Source: M55B127 sp034521955 (GTDB lineage: Bacteria > Bacillota > Halanaerobiia > Halanaerobiales > M55B127). From it: a DNA stretch of 64,000 nucleotides. This document shows, piece by piece, positions 36,993 through 46,855 of this stretch. Numbering within the stretch: position 1 is the first letter of the stretch; each line of letters begins with the position of its first letter. The stretch lies in the NCBI GenBank assembly GCA_034521955.1, contig JAXHLT010000003.1, forward strand, positions 620,001-684,000, written 5' to 3'. A program made the position numbers and the translations under genes. The notes under the pieces were generated by a model. That model saw nothing but the letters and a program-made list of their open reading frames with translations. It searched no databases and was not told the DNA's origin.

Positions 36993-38795
36993 CTATATCC
37001 TTTTATATACAACTCTTCCTTTATTTTCTACATTTATTTTGATAGCTAAATTTCCCTTTACATCTACAACTTTAACCTCTTCTTTAATTTGTTCTTCAGA
37101 AGATGAATAGATGCACTTAAATATATCATCGGGGTTATTTAAGTAAGGGTCTACTTTAATGTAGACCTCTTTTTTATTTTCAAGATCATTATTAATTGCT
37201 AAAATAAACTCCTCGTCACTTAAAACCCTTGACCAGCCTATAATATCAGTGATCCTCTCTTCTCCACTTTTGTTTGGTATAAAGAAATCACTATCTTTTG
37301 AATATGTTATAGATCTTAAATACTGTCTACCATGTCTTAATGCAGTATTTTCTTTTCTTAAATTCAATATTTCTTTAGCTTTTTGATAAATATCAGAATT
37401 TTGATTGAAGAAATGTTTATTTTGAGTTCTAAAAGCACCAAACTTACCACCAAACATAGTCTCACGTATATATTTATCACTGTTACCACTACCATCAAAA
37501 CCTTGTTCTGTTCCATAATACATACAAGGAATACCGAGAGTTGTCACATTAAACATAACTGCATTAGCTAATAAAGAAGAAGTTTCTTTTTCAGCACAAA
37601 AACGGTATTTATAATCATCGCTAAGACTAACCATATCATGGTCATCAAACATAGTCACTACATTGTCTTTAAACCACTTATAAGCACCTTCACCTAAGAG
37701 TTCATTATTAGTGAATATATTAAAGTATTCTTCTGGATTTGTAATTCCCTTTGGTACCCCTTCTAATCTATTGGGAATATCATTAATACCTAAAGCAGCA
37801 TCTAAACCTGTGTTTGTTACAGTATCATATGCAAATTTGAATCCACCAGTTATTTCACCTATTAAACAAAAGTTCATTTTACCAATACTTTTAGTAAACT
37901 CATGTATTTCGCGTACAAAATGTCTAGTCGCTCCCCAATCAAGGTGTTTTACACTATCCATTCTATATCCATCTATATCTGTTTCAAGAATCCAGTATTT
38001 ATATACTTTAGTTAATATATTTAATGTCTGAGAGGGCATAAATCCTTCATTCTCACTATAACGACCCAAAAAGTGAGTTTTAAAGGACATAAAATCACCC
38101 TGAATATATTCTGGGTAATATTCCCAGTTTAGTATTTCTCCTTTTCTTTCATAGATATCTTTACTCTGCATCTCTTTTGGCCATACAGCTCCATCAGGCC
38201 ATATCTTTTCAATATCTATGTTATTTGGGTCGATATCGGCATGGCCGTTTTCATCTCGAAAAGCTTCCAGTTCATATTGTTCCCCAGTCCAACTTGGATT
38301 ACCTTCTTTATAACCATAAACATCTCCTGAATGATTAATAATTATATCTAAGATGACATACATATCTCTTTTATGGGCTTCTTCAACTAATTTTTTAAGA
38401 TCTTCTTTATTTCCAAGATGAGGATCGATTGCAAGAAAGTTTTGAGTTCCATAACCATGATAGTTTTCATGGAATGCAACTTGTTTAAGAACCGGACTTA
38501 ACCACAGTACTGTAATTCCAAGTTCTTTTAGATAATCTAATTTAGATATAACGCCTTTAAGATTACCGCCATTCCACTTATCCCCCCATCCTTGCCAACT
38601 TCCTTCATTTTCGGTTCCTACAACACTATCAAAGTCTGTATTAGGATCATACAATTCTCGTTGATCTTCTTTTCCATCAGAAAAGCGATCAACAATTAGA
38701 AAGTATATAATTTGATCTTCCCAATTATTAGGTGATTCAGAAAAATCTTTATTATTTTTTAATTCTTTTAAATCAATCTCATTAATACTTTTCAT
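36993..38795 (-). CDS. Intracellular GH13 alpha-amylase-family enzyme
   Basis: This 600-aa glycosidase has a (beta/alpha)8 barrel with the GH13 regions DIIINHSGD (150-158), DGYRMDSVKH with nucleophile Asp280, LIGEITGG with acid Glu314, and FDDHD with Asp387. A beta-rich C-terminal domain follows. There is no signal peptide, so it should act on cytoplasmic alpha-glucans or maltodextrins. AAGAAGGA precedes the ATG. It follows a flavin reductase gene by 15 nt, but their functional link is unclear. Confidence 0.9.
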   Translation of the reverse strand: MKSINEIDLKELKNNKDFSESPNNWEDQIIYFLIVDRFSDGKEDQRELYDPNTDFDSVVGTENEGSWQGWGDKWNGGNLKGVISKLDYLKELGITVLWLSPVLKQVAFHENYHGYGTQNFLAIDPHLGNKEDLKKLVEEAHKRDMYVILDIIINHSGDVYGYKEGNPSWTGEQYELEAFRDENGHADIDPNNIDIEKIWPDGAVWPKEMQSKDIYERKGEILNWEYYPEYIQGDFMSFKTHFLGRYSENEGFMPSQTLNILTKVYKYWILETDIDGYRMDSVKHLDWGATRHFVREIHEFTKSIGKMNFCLIGEITGGFKFAYDTVTNTGLDAALGINDIPNRLEGVPKGITNPEEYFNIFTNNELLGEGAYKWFKDNVVTMFDDHDMVSLSDDYKYRFCAEKETSSLLANAVMFNVTTLGIPCMYYGTEQGFDGSGNSDKYIRETMFGGKFGAFRTQNKHFFNQNSDIYQKAKEILNLRKENTALRHGRQYLRSITYSKDSDFFIPNKSGEERITDIIGWSRVLSDEEFILAINNDLENKKEVYIKVDPYLNNPDDIFKCIYSSSEEQIKEEVKVVDVKGNLAIKINVENKGRVVYKRI

Positions 38796-38810
38796 TTTAT
38801 CAAATCCTTC

Positions 38811-39315
38811 TTATTCTTTATAAGATCCTAATATTTTACCGTAATAAATAGTATGATAATCACCCTGAGGATAGTATTTTTCTTTTATTTCATCGTTAAT
38901 TAAAAGTTCTGGCTTCATATCCTGTTTATATACAATCTTCACATTCATAATGAACATCATTTCCCTTAATAAAAGGAGTGTCTAATTTTATACCATCTAT
39001 TAACTCTAGATTTAGTTCTTCAAATTTATTAACGTCACGACCAGATTTAGTACCACAGTAATCAGTTTCTCTTTTCATCTTATCTTCAAATGGAACTGAT
39101 ACTGTAAACTGGTCAGTGTTTTCAATTAATTCATGAGTATAACGAGAGTGTCTAACCAATACAGTAAAGATCGGCAAACCCCAAACTACTCCCACATTTC
39201 CCCAACCGATTGTCATAGTATTTAATTTGTCTTCATCCTTTACAGTTAAAAATGCACCAACTTTAATACCTTCCATAACCTCATTTTGATGGTCACTAAA
39301 TTTAATCTTTTCCAT
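38811..39315 (-). pseudogene. Flavin reductase-like FMN-binding protein, one-base frameshift
   Basis: The first 128 residues show the flavin reductase/split-barrel fold (FLTVKDEDKLNTMTIGWGNVG, VRHSRYTHELIE, DYCGTKSGRD) but stop at 38926 after HYECEDCI. In the next frame the normal C-terminal strand continues as KIVYKQDM ... GDYHTIYYGKILGSYKE to the stop at 38811. Removing one base at the TGTGAAG site (about 38939-38942) restores a 167-aa protein. TGAGGAG precedes the ATG. Either an extra base in the sequence or a truncated C terminus. Confidence 0.8.
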
Positions 39316-39334
39316 TTTAACATCTCCTCAAATA

Positions 39335-41179
39335 TTAGTTATAATTATTTGTTTTTCTTTTATAATACTGTGCCTCTTCTCTCACCAAACCACATTTATC
39401 TTTTTTAAAGAAGTCAATGATTATCTGTTTATTTGTATCTTCTAACAACGCCAATATAGTTTTGGCTATAAGATAGCGGTTCCAACATTTCTTGTGATTA
39501 TCATAAATAGAGATTAAAAAGTATATGATATTAGAATTATTGTAGTAATTAATTACCTCAATTAGTTTTTCTAGACTAATATTGTTAGATAAAAATTCAC
39601 TTTTTAATTGATCTTTTATTTCATTATACTCAAAACTTTTAAAAACACTTTCTAAATAATATATATCTAAATTTATGATTTTAAATAGACTAATAATTTT
39701 AACTCTATCCTTGTTTTTATTGATTTTTTCACAGAGATACATTTTAACATTATATTTTCCAGTATGTTCAAATAAAAATGCGGCAGGTACTTTAGGTAGT
39801 TTTTCAAAAATAATATCTATTATATGTTTTTTAACTAATGGCTGTCGTGAGGTAATATATATACCTAATAGGTTATTAATATTATCCTTTTTACTCAAAT
39901 CGACATTATTTATAATATTGTTTTGAACAGTATTTATTACTTTAGTAGAGTTAGTTTTTAAATCATTTATTCGATTTGAGTTCTTCTTTCTTATTATTTT
40001 AATCCGTTCAATAGTAAAAAGAATAAGTATTAATATCATATTAAAAATACCAAAGTTTTCTAATGTTAAAATACTAAAGTATTCCATAATTATTGAAATT
40101 ATTATATTCACTGTTAAGTATAACTTTAAAAGATAGTACTTTTCAAAACTAGTATACATTTTAGATAAAAAGTAAGATATGAAAAAAATTATAGTTAATT
40201 TAAAGTTATATAAAGTAAATATTTTATCAGCAAATGAACCGAAAAAGTGATCTCTTATAATTACAAAAAACGGTCCGATTACTATAAATATTAAAAATGA
40301 GTATGGTATAGCTAAATATCCCAGTCTTTTTATTAATAAATAAAAGATTAATAAGAAGATAATTATCGGAAGTAGATAGTAATAAATTAGTTTTGCCATA
40401 TTATAGTTTAATAAATATTGAAAGTTACTTATCTTGCCTTTGCCTAAAAATCCATCTTCATATAATTTATCTTCTAAAGGTAAGATGATCTCATATAATC
40501 TTTGTACTGCTTGATTAAAGTCAATACTTTCATCACTAGCCATAATTTTCGATATTATAGCACTTACACGGGGAGCAGCAAATGAAGTACCACTAGCCCG
40601 ATAACTAAACATTTGTGGTAAGGTTACAGTTGTAAAAAAGTTTCCTTCTGCACAAATATCAATATACTTTCCATAATTAGAATAATCCGTTTTTTGTTTC
40701 CCTTCAATGCTTGCAACAGCAATTACATAGTCCTCGAAAGCAGCAGGATAAAATGATATTGGACTATCATCATTACCTGCAGCTGCTATAATTCCTACTC
40801 CTAATTCAGATAAGTCCCTGATCATTATTTCATGATATCTTTCTGCTTCATAAAATCCAAGACTGATATTAATAATTACTTTTTCATCACTATTGTTTAA
40901 CTTATATCTATATACTTCATCTAATGCTTCATAATATTTATTTACCCCATACCTGTTTTCTTCTTTTACATTTAATTTTTTTATCTCAAAGTTAGGTGCT
41001 TCCTGCTCAATTATTGAACTTACAACATCACCATGGCTTAATATACCATCACCAAATGAATCAATTACAAATATTGTAACTGTTCCACTGCTCTGATGTT
41101 CATAAATAATGGGGTATAAATAAGCAGTTAAAATAAGTATTAAAATGACGAATAAAACCCAGACATTTCTTTTATCCAT
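39335..41179 (-). CDS. Membrane-anchored subtilisin-like protease with C-terminal helical-repeat domain
   Basis: The 614-aa protein has an N-terminal helix (7-25), then a compact S8 peptidase: Asp40 (FVIDSFGDG), His49 (SHGDVVSS), oxyanion Asn136 (AAAGND), Ser199 (SGTSFAAPR). From about 270 to 400 come several membrane helices, and then a soluble Lys/Asn-rich helical region that looks HEAT-like. There is no propeptide or sorting signal, so the protease domain probably faces outward and the C-terminal part inward. It overlaps the AI-2E transporter gene by 8 nt. I know no characterised protein with this layout. Confidence 0.8.
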   Translation of the reverse strand: MDKRNVWVLFVILILILTAYLYPIIYEHQSSGTVTIFVIDSFGDGILSHGDVVSSIIEQEAPNFEIKKLNVKEENRYGVNKYYEALDEVYRYKLNNSDEKVIINISLGFYEAERYHEIMIRDLSELGVGIIAAAGNDDSPISFYPAAFEDYVIAVASIEGKQKTDYSNYGKYIDICAEGNFFTTVTLPQMFSYRASGTSFAAPRVSAIISKIMASDESIDFNQAVQRLYEIILPLEDKLYEDGFLGKGKISNFQYLLNYNMAKLIYYYLLPIIIFLLIFYLLIKRLGYLAIPYSFLIFIVIGPFFVIIRDHFFGSFADKIFTLYNFKLTIIFFISYFLSKMYTSFEKYYLLKLYLTVNIIISIIMEYFSILTLENFGIFNMILILILFTIERIKIIRKKNSNRINDLKTNSTKVINTVQNNIINNVDLSKKDNINNLLGIYITSRQPLVKKHIIDIIFEKLPKVPAAFLFEHTGKYNVKMYLCEKINKNKDRVKIISLFKIINLDIYYLESVFKSFEYNEIKDQLKSEFLSNNISLEKLIEVINYYNNSNIIYFLISIYDNHKKCWNRYLIAKTILALLEDTNKQIIIDFFKKDKCGLVREEAQYYKRKTNNYN

Positions 41180-42267
41180 CTGAACCCTTTCTCATTATAA
41201 ATTTATTGTGGTATTCAATGAAAATTACTCTTCCAACAGCATAAGCGGGTACTGCATACAACGCACCAATAAATCCAAAGAGTGTTATGAAGATAAGTAC
41301 CATAAATATTACAATTAAAGGATGTATTTGAAGTCGTTTTCCCTGTACTTTTGGTTGTATAATATTCCCTTCAATTTGTTGTACAATTATTAATACTAAG
41401 AGAATTTTTACTACCATTAAAAAACTTTCAGAAATACCAATAAAAACTGCTGGTATTATACCTAATATAGGACCTAAAAAAGGTATAAATGAAGTCACCA
41501 TAACAATAGCTGAAAGTATTAATGCATTAGGTAATTTAATGATCATAAAACCAATAAAAGTTAAAATACCCAACATTAAGGCAACTAAAACCTGTCCGGT
41601 GATATACTTAGAAAGGGCTTTATCTATCTTGTTAATCATTTTATCGATAAACTGTCGATCATCTTTAGGAATGTAGGATAAAAGTGTTTTCTTGATTTGT
41701 CTATCATCTTTTAGAAGGTAATAAACAACAAAGGGAATCAATACAATAACAGTTCCTATATTAGTTAAAGTAGTAAATATACCAAAAATATTATTTCTTA
41801 CTACATTAATAATATTTTCCATAAATTCAGAGATTCTTTCCTGTATATTAAATCTTTCTAAGTACTCCATTACCTCTGTACCCACTTTATATAATAAATT
41901 ATCTTCATTAGGTACACCAGCATCTGAATAATAGTAGTTAGAAAGTTCATTAACAAGGTTTTTGGTCTGTTCGGTTATTATATTCCCGCCGAAGTAGATT
42001 ATAAATACGATTAATGTAACTATTAAAATAAAACTTATAAAAATAGCTAATACCCTGTATTTTAAATATTTTGTTAAAAAATCAACCATTGGTCGTAATA
42101 AATAGTATAAAAACCCGCCCAATAAGTAAAGGAATAATCAAAAGCGAAGTGATTATTCTAAAAGCTCTTATTATAAATGTAATCTGGTTCATTAGGATAA
42201 ATATAATTAATATTAATATTATTGCTAAACTATATTTAAAAAATTTATTATTAAATACATTTTTAAT
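41172..42267 (-). pseudogene. AI-2E family (YtvI/PerM-like) transporter, frameshift and probable ATT start
   Basis: The full protein would be 364 aa with about eight membrane helices and the AI-2E region VTSFIPFLGPILGIIPA, IEGNIIQPKVQGKRLQIHPL. The N-terminal helices are in one frame and the rest in another; deleting one G at GGGCGGG (42114-42120) joins them as PLLIGGFLYYLLRPM. The GTG at 42276 lies in the ribosome-binding site. An in-frame ATT at 42267 is 8 nt after GGGAG and is the likely start. Its start abuts hslO and its end overlaps the subtilase gene. Confidence 0.78.
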
Positions 42268-42269
42268 TT

Positions 42270-43145
42270 TTACCACTCCCTTTTGAGATATTTTTTAATA
42301 TAATCTTCTTTATATTCATACTTTGTATTACAGTAATGACAAGTTACTTCAACATATCCATCTTCTTCTATTGATTCTTTTATATCATCTACAGACAAGG
42401 TATTTACAATCTCTAATCCCTTTTCTTTACTACAGTTACACTTATATTCTATTTCTTGTGTTTGAGTAATATTATATGAAAAACCTTGTAATACTTTGTC
42501 TAATAGGTCTTCTGGATTATCTCCATTATCTATTAAGCGACTTACTGAATTTATTTCCGACAGATTTTTCTCTAATTGTTTAATGGTTTTTTCAGGTGTG
42601 TTTGGTAAAAGTTGGATCATAAAGCCTCCAGCTGCTCTAACAGAATAATCTTTATTTACTAGTACACCTAATCCAACTGAAGAAGGTATTTGTTCAGATT
42701 GAGTATAATAATATGTTAAATCTTCTCCTATTTCACCACTTACTAATGCAATTTTACTTTCATAAGGTTCTTTAAGCCCTGATACTTTTCTAACAATTAA
42801 GTCCCCTTCTCCTACTGCCTGTTTAACATCAAGTTTATTTAAATCATTAATTAAAATATCAACTTTTGGATTACCTACATAACCTCTAATTTTACCTTTT
42901 AAATTAGACTCTGCAATAATTCTTTCAATCGGTCCGTCTCCAATAATTTTTAATCCAATTTTTACACCAGATTTTTCTAATGCACTCATCATTGCAACTG
43001 CAGATAGTGTCCTTCCCAAAGCAGCAGTTGCCACAGGAGTTGTATCATGAACTTTTTGTGCCTTGCTTACTAAATTAGTAGATCTAACAGCTAATCCTCT
43101 AATTTGTTTGTTTTCAGTTAATACTCTTATCATATAATCTTCCAT
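42270..43145 (-). CDS. hslO: Redox-regulated chaperone Hsp33
   Basis: The 291-aa protein has the Hsp33 core (LGRTLSAVAMMSALEK, GDGPIERIIAESN, GAAGGFMIQLLP-like RAAGGFMIQLLP) and the C-terminal zinc switch CNC ... CHYC. Oxidation of these cysteines activates the holdase. GGGGAG lies before the ATG. It follows the patatin-like gene by 2 nt. Confidence 0.96.
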   Translation of the reverse strand: MEDYMIRVLTENKQIRGLAVRSTNLVSKAQKVHDTTPVATAALGRTLSAVAMMSALEKSGVKIGLKIIGDGPIERIIAESNLKGKIRGYVGNPKVDILINDLNKLDVKQAVGEGDLIVRKVSGLKEPYESKIALVSGEIGEDLTYYYTQSEQIPSSVGLGVLVNKDYSVRAAGGFMIQLLPNTPEKTIKQLEKNLSEINSVSRLIDNGDNPEDLLDKVLQGFSYNITQTQEIEYKCNCSKEKGLEIVNTLSVDDIKESIEEDGYVEVTCHYCNTKYEYKEDYIKKYLKREW

Positions 43146-43147
43146 AG

Positions 43148-44377
43148 CTAATACTCCCCATTTCTATTTATAATATTATCAAATAACTCTGCAATAACTA
43201 AATCAATAATATTGTCTTTGATTGTTTTAGACAGTATTTCGCTTTTTTTAATGAAATTTGGAACATTAATTTCACTTACTTCAACAGGTGTATGTTTTTT
43301 TGAAATCAGTTTTACAAAATTATCAAAATCATATATTTTGAATTTATCTATATTAGCTCTTTTAGCTATCAACTCCAAAACAGCTAATGTAATATCCGTA
43401 TAATCACATTTTTCATCTAAATCTAAAAGTCCTGCTAACCTAGGCATAATTATTTCAAATAAAGCCCTCCTAGGGTCCATATTTTCAGCACCAAAAAATT
43501 CAGCTATCTTATGAACACTTTTTTTAGGTATATTCAATAACAGTTTTGTAAAATAATCTTCTTCCATATCAATCTTTATATAATAGTCATGACCTTCTAT
43601 ATCTTCTTGAAATACCTTTTTAGCATCATAATAGCCTAATTTTAAATTTTTTCGAGCTATCTTATTATCAAAATCTAAAATATTTCCAAGATCTTCTTTA
43701 GGTTCAATGTATATTATATTGAGATCTTCAGTTTCTTTAACATCTCTAGTAACTCCAAGTCCGTGTGTTCTTATTACTATGATATTTTTATATCCCTTAT
43801 CTACCAACATATCTATCGGCATATTATCGTAAAATCCACCATCAAGAAAGTACTTACCATTTCTTTTTTCTTGTTTGAAAGTTGGTAAATTTGAACTTGC
43901 TAAAAGATAATCATTTAATTTACCTTCAGGTATTTCTTCAATATATATTTTAATTGGTTCCATATCAGATAATGAGATGGTCACTATTCCAAAATCTTTA
44001 TTTGAACTTCTTACTTTACGTTCATTAACATTTTTTTCTACTATATCTTCAATCATTGAAACATCTAGCCCTTTATTGTCAACTACAGATTTAACCTGTG
44101 ACCATAGATAAGATAAGTCTTTTTTATCAAAACTTAATTTTTTTATTTTATCTAATGCTTCCGGTTCTATATCAAAGATCTTTTTTGGAGAAATGTTATA
44201 CCATAGATCATAGGCCTCTTCAAAATCTTCTTGTATAATCATGGCTCCGTTTAAGGCTCCAATTGAAGTACCAGCAACTCCACTAAACTCAATCCCTATT
44301 TCTTTTAACGCTTTTACAGCACCAATCTGATATGATCCCTTTGCTCCTCCACCTTCTAATATCAATCCATAATTCAT
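43148..44377 (-). CDS. Patatin-like phospholipase
   Basis: The ATG at 44377 gives MNYGLILEGGGAKGSYQIGA, the normal patatin start; the in-frame TTG at 44392 is less likely. The 409-aa protein has the oxyanion GGGAKG, nucleophile Ser in GTSIG, and catalytic Asp in DGGFYDNMP. A helical C-terminal region of about 150 residues has no recognised domain. It would cleave acyl chains from membrane lipids in the cytoplasm. First gene of the minus-strand run patatin-hslO-AI-2E-subtilase. Confidence 0.88.
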   Translation of the reverse strand: MNYGLILEGGGAKGSYQIGAVKALKEIGIEFSGVAGTSIGALNGAMIIQEDFEEAYDLWYNISPKKIFDIEPEALDKIKKLSFDKKDLSYLWSQVKSVVDNKGLDVSMIEDIVEKNVNERKVRSSNKDFGIVTISLSDMEPIKIYIEEIPEGKLNDYLLASSNLPTFKQEKRNGKYFLDGGFYDNMPIDMLVDKGYKNIIVIRTHGLGVTRDVKETEDLNIIYIEPKEDLGNILDFDNKIARKNLKLGYYDAKKVFQEDIEGHDYYIKIDMEEDYFTKLLLNIPKKSVHKIAEFFGAENMDPRRALFEIIMPRLAGLLDLDEKCDYTDITLAVLELIAKRANIDKFKIYDFDNFVKLISKKHTPVEVSEINVPNFIKKSEILSKTIKDNIIDLVIAELFDNIINRNGEY

Positions 44378-44516
44378 TTTCTCACATCCCAAACAATGTT
44401 TTTAAATTTATTTTAAATAACTAAACTTATATATAGTACACTTACATATTAATAATTCAATAAATAAGGAAAGTATTCCTTCCTATTATATCATTTATAA
44501 TTCTATAAATATTTGT

Positions 44517-44522
44517 TATAAT
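44517..44522 (+). promoter_or_regulatory. Extended -10 of hflX
   Basis: TTGTTATAAT (TATAAT at 44517-44522) with a weak -35. The same extended TGTTATAAT box occurs before miaB and the LysM gene. Confidence 0.5.
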
Positions 44523-44564
44523 AGGATTAGTGTAAAAAATTAAATTAAACAGAGGTGAATAACT

Positions 44565-45830
44565 ATTACAAACTTCAAAAAGGATAATCAAGATTTATAT
44601 AAAATAAAAAATAGAAAAGAAAACGCATTATTAGTTGGTACCAATCAAGCTTCTTTAAAAGAACTGGGTCAACTAGCAGATACATCTGGAGTCCACTCAT
44701 TAAAATATTTTTCTTACCGTGGGGACAAAATAAACCCAGCCTACTATATCGGTACAGGTAATCTTGAAAAGATGAAAGATATTATTGAAAACTATGAAAT
44801 TAACCTAGTAATTTTTGATAATCGACTATCTCCTGCACAATTAAGAAATATCGAAGAAGAAATTAATGCTAAAATACTTGATAGAAACCAACTTATCATG
44901 GATATCTTTGCATTACATGCTCAAAGTAAAGAAAGTAAAATTCAAGTTGAATTAGCACAGCTAGAATATCTTTTACCAAGGTTAGTTGGACGAGGTACTG
45001 AACTTTCACGACTTGCTGGTGGTATAGGTACAAGAGGACCTGGTGAAACAAAGCTTGAAGTTGACAGAAGAAGAATTGAAAAAAGAATATATAGATTAAA
45101 AGAAAAATTAAAGGAAATTAAAAGTGATCGAGAAGTTCAAAGAAAAAGCCGTAAAGATCCAATAATTTCACTTGTTGGATATACAAATGCTGGGAAATCA
45201 ACACTTCTTAATATGTTAACCGGTGATGATGCTTTAGTTTTAGATCAACTATTTGCAACCTTAGATTCAAGAGCAAAAAGTTATCAACTACCAATTGGTA
45301 AAAACATAATCATCACTGACACAGTTGGTTTTATAAAAAATCTTCCTCACCAACTCATTGCATCTTTTAGATCAACATTAGAAGAGATTAGTAATTCAGA
45401 CTTAATCTTACACATCATTGATGCTAGTGATGAAGATGTAATTAATAAGATTAAGGTTGTTAATAATGAATTAGTAGAACTTGGTATTCAAGATAAACCT
45501 ATTCAAAAAGTTTTCAATAAGATTGATCTTATTGATTCAAGTACTAAAAAAGATTTAGAATTAGAGTTTCCTGAAGCAATATTTATTTCTGCAAGTCAAA
45601 ATATAAACAAAGATAGACTAATTGACAAATTAAATAATTTTATTGAAAATTCGATGGAAAGATATACTTTAGAACTACCTTATGATCAAGCAAACATCGT
45701 TGAAAAACTTTATAACAATGGAATTGTAGAAAAAGAAAAATATAAAAACAACCATATTTTTGTTGATGCATATATCCCAACCAACTTGGCTAAAAAACTT
45801 GAAAAATATATCGTTAAGAAAAAATTATAG
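44565..45830 (+). CDS. hflX: Ribosome-splitting GTPase HflX, probable ATT start
   Basis: The GTPase motifs are GYTNAGKST, DTVGFI and NKID, with the HflX linker RLAGGIGTRGPGETKLEVDRR. The first ATG (44772) would cut off the conserved N-terminal domain, which is plainly encoded upstream in frame (LLVGTNQASLKELGQLADTS ... YYIGTGNLEKM). That frame closes at a TGA at 44556-44558 and has no ATG/GTG/TTG. An ATT at 44565 lies 8 nt after GAGGT (44552-44556), giving 421 aa, the usual HflX length. HflX rescues stalled ribosomes under heat or antibiotic stress. Confidence 0.9.
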   Translation: MTNFKKDNQDLYKIKNRKENALLVGTNQASLKELGQLADTSGVHSLKYFSYRGDKINPAYYIGTGNLEKMKDIIENYEINLVIFDNRLSPAQLRNIEEEINAKILDRNQLIMDIFALHAQSKESKIQVELAQLEYLLPRLVGRGTELSRLAGGIGTRGPGETKLEVDRRRIEKRIYRLKEKLKEIKSDREVQRKSRKDPIISLVGYTNAGKSTLLNMLTGDDALVLDQLFATLDSRAKSYQLPIGKNIIITDTVGFIKNLPHQLIASFRSTLEEISNSDLILHIIDASDEDVINKIKVVNNELVELGIQDKPIQKVFNKIDLIDSSTKKDLELEFPEAIFISASQNINKDRLIDKLNNFIENSMERYTLELPYDQANIVEKLYNNGIVEKEKYKNNHIFVDAYIPTNLAKKLEKYIVKKKL

Positions 45831-45877
45831 TTCTTTTATCTATCAATTTTTAACTTCAAAAAATATAATAAGAAAAT

Positions 45878-45930
45878 AGTGAGGTTTAAATTAACAGCAA
45901 AAAACTGTTAGTATAACACCTCACTTTTTT
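45878..45930. terminator. Bidirectional terminator between hflX and the lysophospholipase-like gene
   Basis: AGTGAGGT (45878-45885) pairs with ACCTCACT (45918-45925). An inner TAACAG/CTGTTA stem lies between. A T tract follows, and the two flanking genes converge. Confidence 0.75.
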
Positions 45931-45933
45931 AAT

Positions 45934-46851
45934 TTAAACTCGGTTCAAAATCCAATTTTCTAAATCTGTATATACCTCATCTTTTCTAATATCCCTTATA
46001 ACTTCATGTCTAATACCATTGTAAATCTTATATTTCACATCTTTTAAATTATTTTCTTTATATCTATTAAATAGTTTTTTAAGGTCTTTTCCAAAATTAC
46101 CTACCGGATCATCACTACCACAGATTAAAAACATAGGAATATCTTTTAATATTTCTTTGTTTTTTTCAAATCTATCTATTATTTTAATTCCACTCATCAT
46201 ATCAATAAACATCTGATTAGAAATTTTAAATCCACAAAGCTCATCTTCATTGTATTTTATTACCTCTTCTTTTACACTACTTATCCAGCTATTTTTTCCT
46301 TCACTGTCAAACTTTCTATTATATATAAAATCCATAAGATAACTATCAATAACATTTTTACTCTTTTCTTCTTTTAAAGCCTTTTCTATTTTAGCAATTA
46401 ACTTAACTAAATCTGTTGATACTTCTTGATAACCAAATACTCCACTTAATATTATTCCTTCTGGTATCCTTTCACCTATTAAGTAATATCTAGATAAGAC
46501 AGAGCCCATACTATGTCCAAATACTATTAAAGGTAATTCATATTTTTCTTTAATATATTTTGAGGCATACTTGTTTGCATTTACAACTTTTGTCCATCCA
46601 TCTTTACTTTCAAAAAATCCAAATTGACCATCATTTAATTTAACAGTTTCTCCATGTCCTAAATTATCAATACCAAAAACCAAAAATCCTTTATCAGTAA
46701 AATACTGAGCAAATTCTTCGTATCTTCTAATATGTTCTGCCATACCATGCACAATTTGAATAAGACCTTTATACTGGTTTGTATCAGGTGACCAACGGTG
46801 TAAAGCAAAACTCTTATTCTCAAAATCTATACTTTCTCTTACATACTGCAT
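45934..46851 (-). CDS. Alpha/beta hydrolase (monoacylglycerol lipase-like)
   Basis: The 305-aa hydrolase has the oxyanion motif IVHGMAEH, the nucleophile elbow GHSMGS, Asp in CGSDDPVG and His in GIRHEV. The HG-M-E-H ... GHGxT pattern fits the serine aminopeptidase S33/monoglyceride lipase group. No signal peptide. GAGAGGTG precedes the ATG. A carbon-nitrogen hydrolase gene precedes it by 4 nt. Confidence 0.88.
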   Translation of the reverse strand: MQYVRESIDFENKSFALHRWSPDTNQYKGLIQIVHGMAEHIRRYEEFAQYFTDKGFLVFGIDNLGHGETVKLNDGQFGFFESKDGWTKVVNANKYASKYIKEKYELPLIVFGHSMGSVLSRYYLIGERIPEGIILSGVFGYQEVSTDLVKLIAKIEKALKEEKSKNVIDSYLMDFIYNRKFDSEGKNSWISSVKEEVIKYNEDELCGFKISNQMFIDMMSGIKIIDRFEKNKEILKDIPMFLICGSDDPVGNFGKDLKKLFNRYKENNLKDVKYKIYNGIRHEVIRDIRKDEVYTDLENWILNRV

Positions 46852-46855
46852 TATA

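Noticed and set aside
15978..42120. Programmed +1 frameshifting as the explanation for all four split genes
   Set aside because: The four junctions share no slippery codon, stop codon or downstream structure that I can see; sequence error or mutation is simpler.
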